DNA of 64,000 bases from Pseudogracilibacillus sp037071985 (GTDB lineage Bacteria; Bacillota; Bacilli; Bacillales; Amphibacillaceae): positions 191,010-255,009 of the forward strand of contig NZ_JAXHDF010000007.1 in assembly GCF_037071985.1 (NCBI RefSeq), given 5' to 3'. The stretch's first letter is position 1, and every line of letters begins with the position of its first letter. The translations under genes were made by a program, and so were the position numbers. Shown piece after piece: positions 1 through 8,455 of this stretch. Below the pieces are notes generated by a model. The model saw nothing but the letters and a program-made list of their open reading frames with translations. It ran no database searches and had not been told where the DNA came from.

Positions 1-28
1 AAACATTTCTAATTTCGGGCATTTTAAA

Positions 29-1075
29 TTATTTTTTCTTCTCTACCATATCAAATGAAAATATCGTTTGTTTTTTATATGTTTCATTTGGTAATAAAGT
101 AATGGAAGGTAAATCATTTAACCATAATGATGCTGAAGGGGCTTGTGTCTCAAAACATACACCTAAATATTTCTTCGATTTTACTTCATTCAATCTGATA
201 CCTTCTTGCATCCCATTAGCTGTATACATTACCATTCCTGGTTGATTCGTTTTTATTTTCATTATTCTTCCACTATCATTATTGGCTACTATTACTTGAT
301 TTGCAGTTTGTTGATCAAATAAAAAATAATGGTCATACCCACATCCTACCAACTGGTTTTGTTCATTATGTGATACAAACCCCTCTTGTAATAATTTACC
401 TCTTCTAAAATCGAATTCTGTTTCACTAACATCCTCTACTATATCAAAGGGAATTAAGTCTTTATCTAATTTGAGGATCCTGCTACTATCAATTGTAACT
501 TCATGATCCGAAACCGTATTTTTTAAATCCCCACTTAGATTAAAATAAGAATGATTTGTAAGTGTTAAGACGGTCTCCTTGTCTGTTGTAGCCTCATAAT
601 CAATCAAAAATTCATTATTTATTGTTAATCGATATGTAACCTTTACGTTCACATTTCCTGGATAACCACTTTCTCCATCCGGACTCGTATACGTAAATGT
701 TACACCAATTCCGTCTTCCTCTTGAAAAGTGTTAAAATCCCATAAAACATTATGGAACCCTTTTTTACCGCCATGTAAATGATGGCAACTTTCATTTTGA
801 TCTAATTTATATTCCGTGTTCTGAATTTGGATGGTAGCATTCTTAATTCTTCCAGCAACTCGTCCAATAATCGCCCCTAAATACAATGGGTTTGTTTCAT
901 AATGAGTATAGTCCTGGTAGCATAATACAATGTTCTCTTTGGTGCCATATTTATCGGGAACTAAAATTTTTGTAATGATACCACCAAAATTTAAAAAGCT
1001 AATGCTCATAAAATGATTCGATAAGGTAAATTCATACCAATCATCATTTATTTTCTCTTTTTTCAAATCTATCAA
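29..1075 (-). CDS. galM: Aldose 1-epimerase (galactose mutarotase)
   Basis: Interconverts alpha and beta anomers of galactose, supplying the alpha form to galactokinase in the cytoplasm. The 348-residue length is normal for the family. The proposed catalytic pair is visible: His175 in TNHSYFNL and Glu309 in CFETQ, and the conserved HLHGG segment lies near residue 99. Translation appears to start at TTG (1073-1075), with GAGAAGATG upstream. It is the last gene of the galKETM operon, 17 bp after galT. Family assignment is firm; substrate preference is inferred from the operon. Confidence 0.93.
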   Translation of the reverse strand: MIDLKKEKINDDWYEFTLSNHFMSISFLNFGGIITKILVPDKYGTKENIVLCYQDYTHYETNPLYLGAIIGRVAGRIKNATIQIQNTEYKLDQNESCHHLHGGKKGFHNVLWDFNTFQEEDGIGVTFTYTSPDGESGYPGNVNVKVTYRLTINNEFLIDYEATTDKETVLTLTNHSYFNLSGDLKNTVSDHEVTIDSSRILKLDKDLIPFDIVEDVSETEFDFRRGKLLQEGFVSHNEQNQLVGCGYDHYFLFDQQTANQVIVANNDSGRIMKIKTNQPGMVMYTANGMQEGIRLNEVKSKKYLGVCFETQAPSASLWLNDLPSITLLPNETYKKQTIFSFDMVEKKK

Positions 1076-1092
1076 TGTTCATCTTCTCACTT

Positions 1093-2571
1093 TTATATAG
1101 TACGAATAAATCGCTCAAAGGCTCTGATTCCTTTTTCATCTTGCTTAAATACTCCAGCATCTTCTAAGATTCTTATAAACTTGTACCCTAATTCTTCCTG
1201 GATCAGTTGAGTAACATCCATGTGTGCAACGTAATTATCCTTCAACTGTTCTGCCCATTTTTGATGATAAGCCGGTACTTCGCACGGTTTATTTAACACA
1301 TATTTTTTAATTTCCTCTAATTCTTCTTTTAATCTAGCAGGCAATACTGCAAGCCCCATTACTTCAATTAAACCAATATTTTCTTTTTTAATATGTTGGA
1401 CATCTTCATGAGGATGAAATACCCCAGAAGGAAATGCCTCTGTAGTCCGATTATTTCGTAATACAAGATCCATTTCAAATTCACTATCTCGCATTCTAGC
1501 AATCGGCGTTATTGTGTTATGAGGTATATCATTTGTAAAAGCAATAATCCCTGATTCTTCATCTGAATAATTTTGCCATGCGGTTAAAATCGCCTCACTC
1601 GCTTCCACAAGCTCATTTTTGTTTTTACCTTTTATTCGAATAACGGAAAGTGGCCACTTTAATATAGCCCCTTCAATACCTTCAAATTGTTCTAATCCAA
1701 ACGTCAAAATGGTTTCCGCTTTCTCCATTGCAAATGAATGATGGCCAGCTTGGTAATGATCATGACTTAAAATTGATCCACCTACAATTGGTAAATCTGC
1801 ATTAGACCCTATGAAATAATGAGGAAACTTTTCAACAAATAATAACAAGCGCTCAAAAGTGTCCCGATTAATTTTCATATCCCGATGCTCTTCACATAGT
1901 AGTATGCTATGTTCGTTGTAATAAATATAAGGCGAATATTGTAAATACCAATTTTCACCCAATAGTGGTACTTTAATTATCCGATGGTTCGCTCGTGCTG
2001 GATATCCTGTTCTTCCTTCATAACCTTCGTTTTCAATACAGAGCAAACACTTGGGATATTCAATTTGTAGACGCTTCATTTCACGTTCTCTTTTTATCTG
2101 TTCGGGATCTTTTTCGGGTTTTGACAGGTTAATAGTAATTTCAATGTCTCCATAACTGGTACTCGTCATAAAATGGATATTTTTCTTAATCTGTTCCATT
2201 TGTATATAGTTACTATTTTTACTTAGTTCATAAAAATAATTTGTTGCCTCCTTAGGTGAAATCTTATACTTTTGATAAAATTTACTATTAACTGTAGAAG
2301 GCAAATCAATAAAACAATTCATTATATTAGCCTTCAATACCTCCTTTTCATCAAAAACATTCTCTATAATATTATTTTCAATCGCATAATTAATTATCTT
2401 ATCTAATTGATGAGGGATAGAATCGTTAGAAATATTACATATATCTGACGGCCATGTGTCCAATTTTAGTTGAGCTAAAATTTGGTTGCGGGTATACATT
2501 CGATCTGTTTCTTCTATGAGCTCTTGTTCAATCGCCTTTTCTACTAAACTAGCAATATGATTAAAGATCAA
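1093..2571 (-). CDS. galT: UDP-glucose--hexose-1-phosphate uridylyltransferase
   Basis: Transfers UMP from UDP-glucose to galactose-1-phosphate, the central Leloir step. At 492 residues it belongs to the long GalT type found in Firmicutes rather than the ~350-residue enterobacterial type. It has a Cys pair at 175/178 (CLLC) and a His-rich segment GGSILSHDHYQAGHH at 264-278 in place of the classical HPHPQ. The start is TTG at 2569-2571, overlapping the galE stop codon and preceded by AAGGAGAGG, so the two genes are translationally coupled. Confidence 0.94.
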   Translation of the reverse strand: MIFNHIASLVEKAIEQELIEETDRMYTRNQILAQLKLDTWPSDICNISNDSIPHQLDKIINYAIENNIIENVFDEKEVLKANIMNCFIDLPSTVNSKFYQKYKISPKEATNYFYELSKNSNYIQMEQIKKNIHFMTSTSYGDIEITINLSKPEKDPEQIKREREMKRLQIEYPKCLLCIENEGYEGRTGYPARANHRIIKVPLLGENWYLQYSPYIYYNEHSILLCEEHRDMKINRDTFERLLLFVEKFPHYFIGSNADLPIVGGSILSHDHYQAGHHSFAMEKAETILTFGLEQFEGIEGAILKWPLSVIRIKGKNKNELVEASEAILTAWQNYSDEESGIIAFTNDIPHNTITPIARMRDSEFEMDLVLRNNRTTEAFPSGVFHPHEDVQHIKKENIGLIEVMGLAVLPARLKEELEEIKKYVLNKPCEVPAYHQKWAEQLKDNYVAHMDVTQLIQEELGYKFIRILEDAGVFKQDEKGIRAFERFIRTI

Positions 2572-3569
2572 TTAATACCTCTCCTTTTATAACCATTTGG
2601 GTTTTCATTATGCCAATTCCAAGCATCCTCTATCATTCTTTCTATAGAAGACCTGGTTGGATTCCAACCTAATACCTTTTTCGCTTTACTGGAATCGGCG
2701 ATCAGAATACTTGGATCTCCTTTACGACGTTCCCCGATCTGCTCTTTAATTTCGTTACCTGTTACTAATCTTGCGGTAGAGATAATTTCTTTGACTGAAA
2801 ATCCCGCATTACTCCCTAAGTTAAACACATTACTAACTCCATTATTCTGTAAATAATTTAAAGCTAATAAATGTGCGTCAATCAAATCTTCCACATGTAT
2901 GTAATCCCGGATACAGGTACCATCTTCCGTATCATAATTATCACCAAATATCGTTATATATGGACGTTGGCCTAATGCCGTCTGTAAAACAATTGGTATT
3001 AGATGGGTTTCCGGTTCATGATCTTCTCCAATTTCTCCGGTGCCCCTTGCTCCAGCTACATTAAAGTATCGTAATGAAACATAGTTTATCCCATGAGCGA
3101 TATTCATCCATTTCATCAATTTTTCCATCGTTAGTTTAGTTTCTCCATACGTGTTAGTAGGTGCAGGAATCAGCTCTTCAGTTATCGGTATCTGGCTTGG
3201 TTCCCCATATACAGCTGCTGTCGAAGAAAAAACAATTTGCTTCACATGATATTCTTTCATGACTTGCAGTAAAACTTGCGTTCCATAAACATTATTATCA
3301 AAATACTTTAACGGATTTTCCATCGATTCCCCGACAAGAGAATTGGCCGCAAAATGGATAACAGCATCAATTTTTTCTTGCATGAAAACATCGCGTAAAA
3401 AATCAATCTTTCGAATATCACCTTTATAAAACGTTGCTTCCGGGTGAACTGCCTCTATATGACCTGTTTCAAGATGGTCAATAATTACAACTTTCTTTCC
3501 TTCTTCGATTAATTGATACACAGCATGAGAACCTATGTACCCCGCACCTCCAACAACTAATATACTCAT
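2568..3569 (-). CDS. galE: UDP-glucose 4-epimerase
   Basis: NAD-dependent interconversion of UDP-galactose and UDP-glucose, closing the Leloir pathway and supplying UDP-galactose for polysaccharide synthesis. It is an extended SDR of 333 residues with the Rossmann motif GGAGYIGS at 7-14 and catalytic Tyr141/Lys145 in YGETK. SSTAAVYG (115-122) supplies the catalytic Ser/Thr. It overlaps galK by 4 bp upstream and galT downstream, a tight operon. Confidence 0.95.
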   Translation of the reverse strand: MSILVVGGAGYIGSHAVYQLIEEGKKVVIIDHLETGHIEAVHPEATFYKGDIRKIDFLRDVFMQEKIDAVIHFAANSLVGESMENPLKYFDNNVYGTQVLLQVMKEYHVKQIVFSSTAAVYGEPSQIPITEELIPAPTNTYGETKLTMEKLMKWMNIAHGINYVSLRYFNVAGARGTGEIGEDHEPETHLIPIVLQTALGQRPYITIFGDNYDTEDGTCIRDYIHVEDLIDAHLLALNYLQNNGVSNVFNLGSNAGFSVKEIISTARLVTGNEIKEQIGERRKGDPSILIADSSKAKKVLGWNPTRSSIERMIEDAWNWHNENPNGYKRRGIN

Positions 3570-4747
3570 CCAATTTCCACTCCTTTCAATTCTCTAGCCC
3601 CATCGCCTATTGCTGCTTCGTAGAATGATGCTTCATATCCAACTTTCTCTAAATAAATCTTATTTACATTTTCTTTAAATTGTTCTGTTTGCGCTTTCTT
3701 TACAATCGCAATCGCACAGCCACCAAAGCCCGCTCCTGTCATGCGTGCACCTATTACACCTTTCTGACTTTGAGCTGCTTCCACAATGGTGTCAAGCTCA
3801 ATTCCAGTTACTTCATAATAATGTTTAAGGGAGTAATGGGAATCATTCATTAACTTTCCAAATGCGTTTAAATCGCCGGCTTTCAATCGTTGAAAAGCTT
3901 TCTTTGTTCGAGCTTGCTCATACACTACATGATGGGCTCGAAGACGATTGGTTTCACACTTGATTAAATGTTTCGTTTCTTCAAATAGGTTAGGTGCAAC
4001 CATGCATAAGTTATTAATCTCCAATTGTTCCTGGAGATCTATTAATGCATTCTCACATTGTTGTCTGCGTTCATTATATTTAGATTCTGATAAGGCTCGC
4101 TGCTTGTTTGTATGAATGATCATAATGACATGTTCATTTAAAATAATAGGAGCATACTCATGTTCTAAATTTTTACAATCTAATAATATAGCATGATCCT
4201 TTTTTCCAAACCCGACAGCAAACTGATCCATAATGCCGCTGTTTACACCTATATACTCATTTTCTACTACTTGCCCCAACTTAACCAATGTTTCTAAATC
4301 AATAGATAAATCAAGTGATTCTTTTAATAAAGCTCCCGTTACCATTTCAATCGATGCTGAAGAAGAAAGGCCAGCCGAATTAGGTATATTACCGTGATAT
4401 AAAATATCTAGCCCCGTATCGATCATAAAACCTTGATCTTTTAGTATAGAAATCATACCTTTTGGAAAGTTTGCCCACGTATGTGCTGAATCGTACTTTA
4501 CATCATTTAAGTCAACCTCAATTATTCCATCCTCTTTAAAGTTATTTGAGAAGAAACGAACTATTGAATCATTTCGCTTTTTAACTAAAGCATATGTTCC
4601 ATAAGATATTGCAGCAGGAAGAACGAGGCCTCCATTGTAATCAATGTGTTCTCCAATTAGATTAATTCTTCCAGGAGCAAAAAAAACTCGAGGTTTACTT
4701 TCAGTAGAATATAAATTCATAAATTCTTGTTGTAGTCTTTCAATCAT
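3566..4747 (-). CDS. galK: Galactokinase
   Basis: Phosphorylates alpha-D-galactose at C1 with ATP. It is a GHMP kinase of 393 residues, with the galactokinase signature GRINLIGEHIDYNGG at 26-40, the ATP-binding PNSAGLSSSAS motif at 122-132 and the C-terminal GARMTGAGFGG segment. It is the first gene of the operon; an AGGAGG ribosome site lies upstream of the ATG at 4745-4747. A sigma-A-like promoter and an AT-rich operator lie just upstream. Confidence 0.95.
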   Translation of the reverse strand: MIERLQQEFMNLYSTESKPRVFFAPGRINLIGEHIDYNGGLVLPAAISYGTYALVKKRNDSIVRFFSNNFKEDGIIEVDLNDVKYDSAHTWANFPKGMISILKDQGFMIDTGLDILYHGNIPNSAGLSSSASIEMVTGALLKESLDLSIDLETLVKLGQVVENEYIGVNSGIMDQFAVGFGKKDHAILLDCKNLEHEYAPIILNEHVIMIIHTNKQRALSESKYNERRQQCENALIDLQEQLEINNLCMVAPNLFEETKHLIKCETNRLRAHHVVYEQARTKKAFQRLKAGDLNAFGKLMNDSHYSLKHYYEVTGIELDTIVEAAQSQKGVIGARMTGAGFGGCAIAIVKKAQTEQFKENVNKIYLEKVGYEASFYEAAIGDGARELKGVEIG

Positions 4748-4768
4748 TATATGTATTACCTCCTACAC

Positions 4769-4794
4769 TTAATTAATTAATTTAATTAAGTTAA
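4769..4794. promoter_or_regulatory. Operator candidate O1 (gal side)
   Basis: Contains the 17-mer TTAATTAATTTAATTAA (4773-4789), which recurs exactly at 4928-4944. It covers the predicted gal transcription start, a position expected for a repressor site. The regulator is not encoded in this window. The AT-only composition means chance similarity is possible, but identical placement at both divergent start sites argues against it. Confidence 0.55.
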
Positions 4795-4798
4795 TGCA

Positions 4799-4827
4799 AT
4801 CATATCTTAAAAAAATATAAAATTCAA
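4799..4827 (-). promoter_or_regulatory. Candidate sigma-A promoter of galKETM
   Basis: On the minus strand, -35 TTGAAT (4822-4827) and -10 TATGAT (4799-4804) are separated by 17 bp. This predicts a start near 4792, inside the AT-rich operator at 4769-4794. Confidence 0.65.
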
Positions 4828-4894
4828 GTTGGTTTTTTATCTTTTCACCAAATTATTAGCTCAATTCTGTATTTCAATAAATTTAGAAAACAGC

Positions 4895-4923
4895 TTGACT
4901 CATTTTATTAATGAGCATATAAT
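4895..4923 (+). promoter_or_regulatory. Candidate sigma-A promoter of the ABC/mlrC unit
   Basis: -35 TTGACT (4895-4900), a 17-bp spacer and consensus -10 TATAAT (4918-4923). The start is predicted near 4930, giving a leader of about 370 nt before the binding-protein gene. Confidence 0.7.
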
Positions 4924-4925
4924 CA

Positions 4926-4946
4926 AGTTAATTAATTTAATTAATA
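4926..4946. promoter_or_regulatory. Operator candidate O2 (ABC side)
   Basis: Second exact copy of TTAATTAATTTAATTAA (4928-4944), placed on the predicted start site of the rightward promoter. It mirrors O1 on the gal promoter and suggests that one repressor controls both divergent units. Confidence 0.55.
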
Positions 4947-5087
4947 ATCAAATTTTATAAAATTTAAGTAAGATTGCTAGTTTTACAAGTTTTACATATA
5001 ACTTATTAGGTGGTGAGGATCAGCAAAATAGTAATTTTACAGTTATTCTTTTTAGAAAACTTGGCTTATCGTTATAGAAAACACACC

Positions 5088-5200
5088 GAATGGCGTAAGA
5101 CAGAGGTGATGTTGCACTTATGCTCTTGAGTGCAAGCCTTACGGCGAAAGTCTTAGTTGCACTTATGCAGTAAGAAAGGATTTTCTTACTCTGCTAAAAA
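5088..5200 (+). promoter_or_regulatory. Structured untranslated leader of the ABC unit
   Basis: Within the long leader are nested pairings: CGTAAG (5094-5099) with CTTACG (5138-5143) around a hairpin TTGCACT (5112-5118)/AGTGCAA (5129-5135). A competing pairing is GTAAGAC (5095-5101) with GTCTTA (5150-5155). A strong hairpin GCAGTAAGAAA...TTTCTTACTCTGC follows at 5167-5194. The 13-mer GTTGCACTTATGC occurs twice (5111-5123, 5156-5168). No known riboswitch class is recognised, and no U-tract follows the last hairpin. Confidence 0.4.
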
Positions 5201-5249
5201 TGTGATTCACAAGATTCTCATTGTACCTTCAATTATTTATTTAGCAATC

Positions 5250-5263
5250 TGAAAGCGTTTTAT
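5250..5263 (+). promoter_or_regulatory. Candidate cre (CcpA) site
   Basis: TGAAAGCGTTTTAT matches the catabolite-responsive element consensus TGWAARCGYTWNCW at all but one position (13th). It lies about 35 bp before the binding-protein start, well downstream of the predicted promoter, so it would act as a roadblock. Catabolite repression fits a sugar importer. Confidence 0.5.
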
Positions 5264-5297
5264 AATTTTACTAAAACAAAAAGGGTGATTATGTAAA

Positions 5298-6611
5298 ATG
5301 AAAAAATCATTATTCCTCAAAATGATGGCTTTTGCTCTAGCTTGTCTATTACTTGTTGCTTGTTCCTCCAAGGATAGTAGTAAAACAACTGATGATTCCG
5401 AGAGTGCGGGTGATGGGACATCCGGCGAAATTACCGTTGCTTCCTGGGCTGCAGCAGCAGATGCGTTAGAAGAAGCGGCAGAAAATTATATGGAAGAAAA
5501 CCCAGATGCAAAAATAACGATCCAACGTGTTGGACATGGGTATGAGAACATCATTCCTCCATTAACTGCAGGAATGGGAGCACCTGATATCGTTCACGTT
5601 GAGCAACGGGATTTCCAAACATTTTTAAGACAATTCGATGGTCAATTTATGGACTTAACAGACCAAATTGGTGAGAGAAAAGATGAATTTGCTGCAATTG
5701 CATGGGAAGCAGTTGAAAAAGACGATAAAGTTTTGGGTGTTCCATGGGATTTAGGTCCAGCAGCTGTATGGTACCGTGCAGATTACTATGAAGAAGCTGG
5801 AATTAATCCGGATGACATTGAAACATGGGATGATTTTATCGAAGCAGGAAAACAGCTACAAGAAAAAGTGGATGGAGTAAAAATGGTTACTTTTGACACA
5901 AGTGGTTCCGATGCCAACCCTAGTACTTGGATGATCCTTATGAATCAATTATCCGGACAATATAATGATGAAGAAGGAAACATTAATTTTGCAAATGAAC
6001 CTAATATTAAGGCTATGGAAATGGTTAAAAAGTTCAAGGATGAAGGCATTGTGTATGATTCCGGGGACTGGAGTGCACTTGTTCGAACAATTACAAACGG
6101 AGATGCCGCTTCAGTTATTTTACCAGTTTGGTTAGCTGGAACAATCAGCGGACAAGCGAGTGACCAAGCAGGACAATGGAATGTGATGAAGTTACCTGCA
6201 TTTGAAGAAGGTGGCCCACATCAAGCAAACTTAGGTGGCGGTGTCCTTGCGGTAACTGAAAACTCAGAAAGTAAAGACTTGGCAGTATCATTTATTGAAT
6301 ACGCATTATTAACAAATGAAGGTCAAGATGTCCAAATGAAATATGGCTTGTTCCCTTCTTGGCAGCCATACTACGAAAGTGAAGGGTTTTCAAAAGAAGA
6401 CGAATTCTTCGGCTTTAAATTATCCGATTTCTTCGCTTCCGTTTCAACAGATATTCCAAAATTAGACTTTGGTCCTTATTATATGGATTTCCACAGCGAA
6501 CTCCTTGATGCTTACGGTAATGTAATGAATGATGTCATGGATGCCGAAGAAGCATTAAAAAATGCCGAAGAAAGAAGTTCATCTTCTACTGGCTTGGATA
6601 TAGCTGATTAA
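5298..6611 (+). CDS. Extracellular solute-binding lipoprotein of a sugar-type ABC importer
   Basis: Captures a carbohydrate-like ligand outside the membrane and delivers it to the two following permeases. It has 437 residues, with a lipoprotein signal peptide ending in LLVAC (Cys22 lipidated) and then the family 1 (MalE-like) fold: EITVASWAAAADALEEAA near the N-terminus, TAGMGAPDIVHV, and an ADYYEEAGI...TWDDFIEA hinge region. The ligand cannot be read from sequence. Shared operator control with the gal operon suggests a galactose-containing compound. The gene is followed by a hairpin that may raise its expression over the permeases. Confidence 0.88.
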   Translation: MKKSLFLKMMAFALACLLLVACSSKDSSKTTDDSESAGDGTSGEITVASWAAAADALEEAAENYMEENPDAKITIQRVGHGYENIIPPLTAGMGAPDIVHVEQRDFQTFLRQFDGQFMDLTDQIGERKDEFAAIAWEAVEKDDKVLGVPWDLGPAAVWYRADYYEEAGINPDDIETWDDFIEAGKQLQEKVDGVKMVTFDTSGSDANPSTWMILMNQLSGQYNDEEGNINFANEPNIKAMEMVKKFKDEGIVYDSGDWSALVRTITNGDAASVILPVWLAGTISGQASDQAGQWNVMKLPAFEEGGPHQANLGGGVLAVTENSESKDLAVSFIEYALLTNEGQDVQMKYGLFPSWQPYYESEGFSKEDEFFGFKLSDFFASVSTDIPKLDFGPYYMDFHSELLDAYGNVMNDVMDAEEALKNAEERSSSSTGLDIAD

Positions 6612-6630
6612 TAACATTTTTATACAGGTC

Positions 6631-6653
6631 TCCCCAGGATAAATACCTGGGGA
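6631..6653 (+). terminator. Intercistronic hairpin after the binding-protein gene
   Basis: TCCCCAGG (6631-6638) pairs with CCTGGGGA (6646-6653) around a 7-nt loop, followed by ACAATTTTT. Such stems between binding protein and permease commonly attenuate readthrough or protect upstream mRNA, giving excess binding protein. Confidence 0.6.
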
Positions 6654-6683
6654 ACAATTTTTCTATTAAAGAGGTGATCACCG

Positions 6684-7574
6684 GTGGAAGAAGCTAAACA
6701 ACCTAGATTTAAGTTAAATAAACTTAAGCTCAGTCCCTATATATTTATTCTTCCTTTCTTTCTATTATTTGGCGTTTTTATGTTATATCCTATTATTTAT
6801 TCGTTAGTTCTTAGCTTTAATAGTTGGACAGCTGGAGAAATGACTTTTGTAGGTTTGGACAATTACAAACAACTATTTACTGATTCTTTATTTTGGAAGT
6901 CATTAAAGAATACTGGAATCTATTTAATTATCCAAGTACCTTTTATGCTTCTGTTATCAACAGTTGTAGCAGTCATCATTAATTCTAACAAAGTTAAATT
7001 CAATTATTTGTTTCGTGTTGCGTTTTTTCTACCAGCATTAATTGACTTAGTTACATATTCCATTGTTTTCTCTTTATTATTTAATGAGAGCAACGGATTG
7101 ATTAATCACCTGCTAGGATTCATTGGAATTGATGCAATCCCTTGGAAAACAGATGGATTTTGGGCAAAAATAATGATTATCAGTGTAATTACGTGGCGCT
7201 GGATGGGTTATAACTGTGTAATTATTCTGTCGGGGTTACAAAATATTTCGGAAGATATTTACGAGTCAGCTGATTTAGACGGTGCTGGAATAGTAAAAAA
7301 GTTCTTCCATATTACATTGCCAATGTTAAAACCAATCTTACTATTCTGTATGATTTTATCGACAATCGGCACATTACAATTATTCGCTGAACCTTTAATC
7401 CTCACTGGTGGAGGTCCAAGTAACGAAACAACTTCAGTTATGTTGTATTTATATGAAAAAGCCTTCGGATCATTTAATTTTGGCTTAGCTTCAGCTGGAG
7501 CATATATTGTTACAACTATCATTGCAGTTATTTCATTCTTACAAATTAAATTCACGGGTGGAGGGGAAATTTAA
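6684..7574 (+). CDS. ABC sugar-importer permease (MalF type)
   Basis: Inner-membrane permease of 296 residues with six predicted membrane helices; the first is at about residues 15-40 (YIFILPFFLLFGVFMLYPIIYSLVLSF). The EAA-type loop that docks the ATPase is visible as YESADLDGAGIVKKFFHITLP. It starts at GTG with GAGGTGATCACC upstream and directly abuts the second permease gene. No ATPase gene follows, so a shared MsmX-like ATPase elsewhere must energise it; this is known for CUT1 importers in Bacilli and inferred here. Confidence 0.9.
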   Translation: MEEAKQPRFKLNKLKLSPYIFILPFFLLFGVFMLYPIIYSLVLSFNSWTAGEMTFVGLDNYKQLFTDSLFWKSLKNTGIYLIIQVPFMLLLSTVVAVIINSNKVKFNYLFRVAFFLPALIDLVTYSIVFSLLFNESNGLINHLLGFIGIDAIPWKTDGFWAKIMIISVITWRWMGYNCVIILSGLQNISEDIYESADLDGAGIVKKFFHITLPMLKPILLFCMILSTIGTLQLFAEPLILTGGGPSNETTSVMLYLYEKAFGSFNFGLASAGAYIVTTIIAVISFLQIKFTGGGEI

Positions 7575-8402
7575 ATGTCAAAAGGAATGAAAATTGAGTT
7601 TACCAAAATACTGATGTACATATTCCTGGGTTTGATATTTATTGCTTCAATTTACCCTATCTATTGGATGTTGTCTGCATCCACGTTAGATAACACGAAT
7701 ATTTTTAAAAAGCTAACACCAGGAACAAACCTTTTCGAAAACTTTCGAATATTACAAGAAGCAATGCCGATTTGGCGAATCCTATTTAATAGTGTATTCG
7801 TATCAGGGGTTGTTACTATTAGCACTGTTTTCTTTGGTGCTCTTGCAGGTTATGCATTTGCAAAGTTTAATTTCAAAGGACGTGAACCATTATTCTTTGT
7901 TGTTTTATTAACGATGATGTTACCTATCCAGATTACATTGGTACCATTATTTATTATCATGACGAACATAGGTTGGACTGACTCTTACCTAGCTTTAATT
8001 GTTCCATTTATGGTCACTCCTTTCAGTGTATTTCTAATGCGACAGCAAATGTTAAGTTTTCCAACTGAATTAATTGAGTCGGCTAGAATTGATGGCTCTT
8101 CTGAGATTAATACGTTTATCAAAATTGTTTTACCGACGATGAAATCTGCATGTGCTGCTGTTGCAATAATAACTTTCATGCAGCAATGGGGAAACTTCAT
8201 TTACCACCTAGTCGTTATTAATTCTTCGGAAATGTATACCGTCCCTTTAATGCTTTCTATGATGGTACAACCAGGACATGTTATCCATTATGGAGCTGTC
8301 ATGTTAGGTGCAATCATCGGTTTAATTCCAATGATCATTTTATTTTTATTCTTCCAGAAGCATTTTGTCTCTGGCGCACTTAGTGGATCAGTTAAAGGAT
8401 AA
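7575..8402 (+). CDS. ABC sugar-importer permease (MalG type)
   Basis: Second permease of the importer, 275 residues with six predicted helices and the EAA loop ESARIDGSSEINTFIKIVLP. The C-terminus SGALSGSVKG is the usual end of MalG-type carbohydrate permeases. The ATG follows the previous stop codon immediately, with a GGTGGAGGGGA ribosome site inside the upstream gene, indicating translational coupling. Confidence 0.9.
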   Translation: MSKGMKIEFTKILMYIFLGLIFIASIYPIYWMLSASTLDNTNIFKKLTPGTNLFENFRILQEAMPIWRILFNSVFVSGVVTISTVFFGALAGYAFAKFNFKGREPLFFVVLLTMMLPIQITLVPLFIIMTNIGWTDSYLALIVPFMVTPFSVFLMRQQMLSFPTELIESARIDGSSEINTFIKIVLPTMKSACAAVAIITFMQQWGNFIYHLVVINSSEMYTVPLMLSMMVQPGHVIHYGAVMLGAIIGLIPMIILFLFFQKHFVSGALSGSVKG

Positions 8403-8455
8403 TTATATTAATAATTATTCCACGCACATTTATAATTTTAGTTTGAGGTGAAAAT

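Noticed and set aside
5088..5200. Insertion-sequence end because of the direct 13-mer repeats
   Set aside because: No transposase remnant or terminal inverted repeat; the repeats are better explained as part of RNA hairpins.
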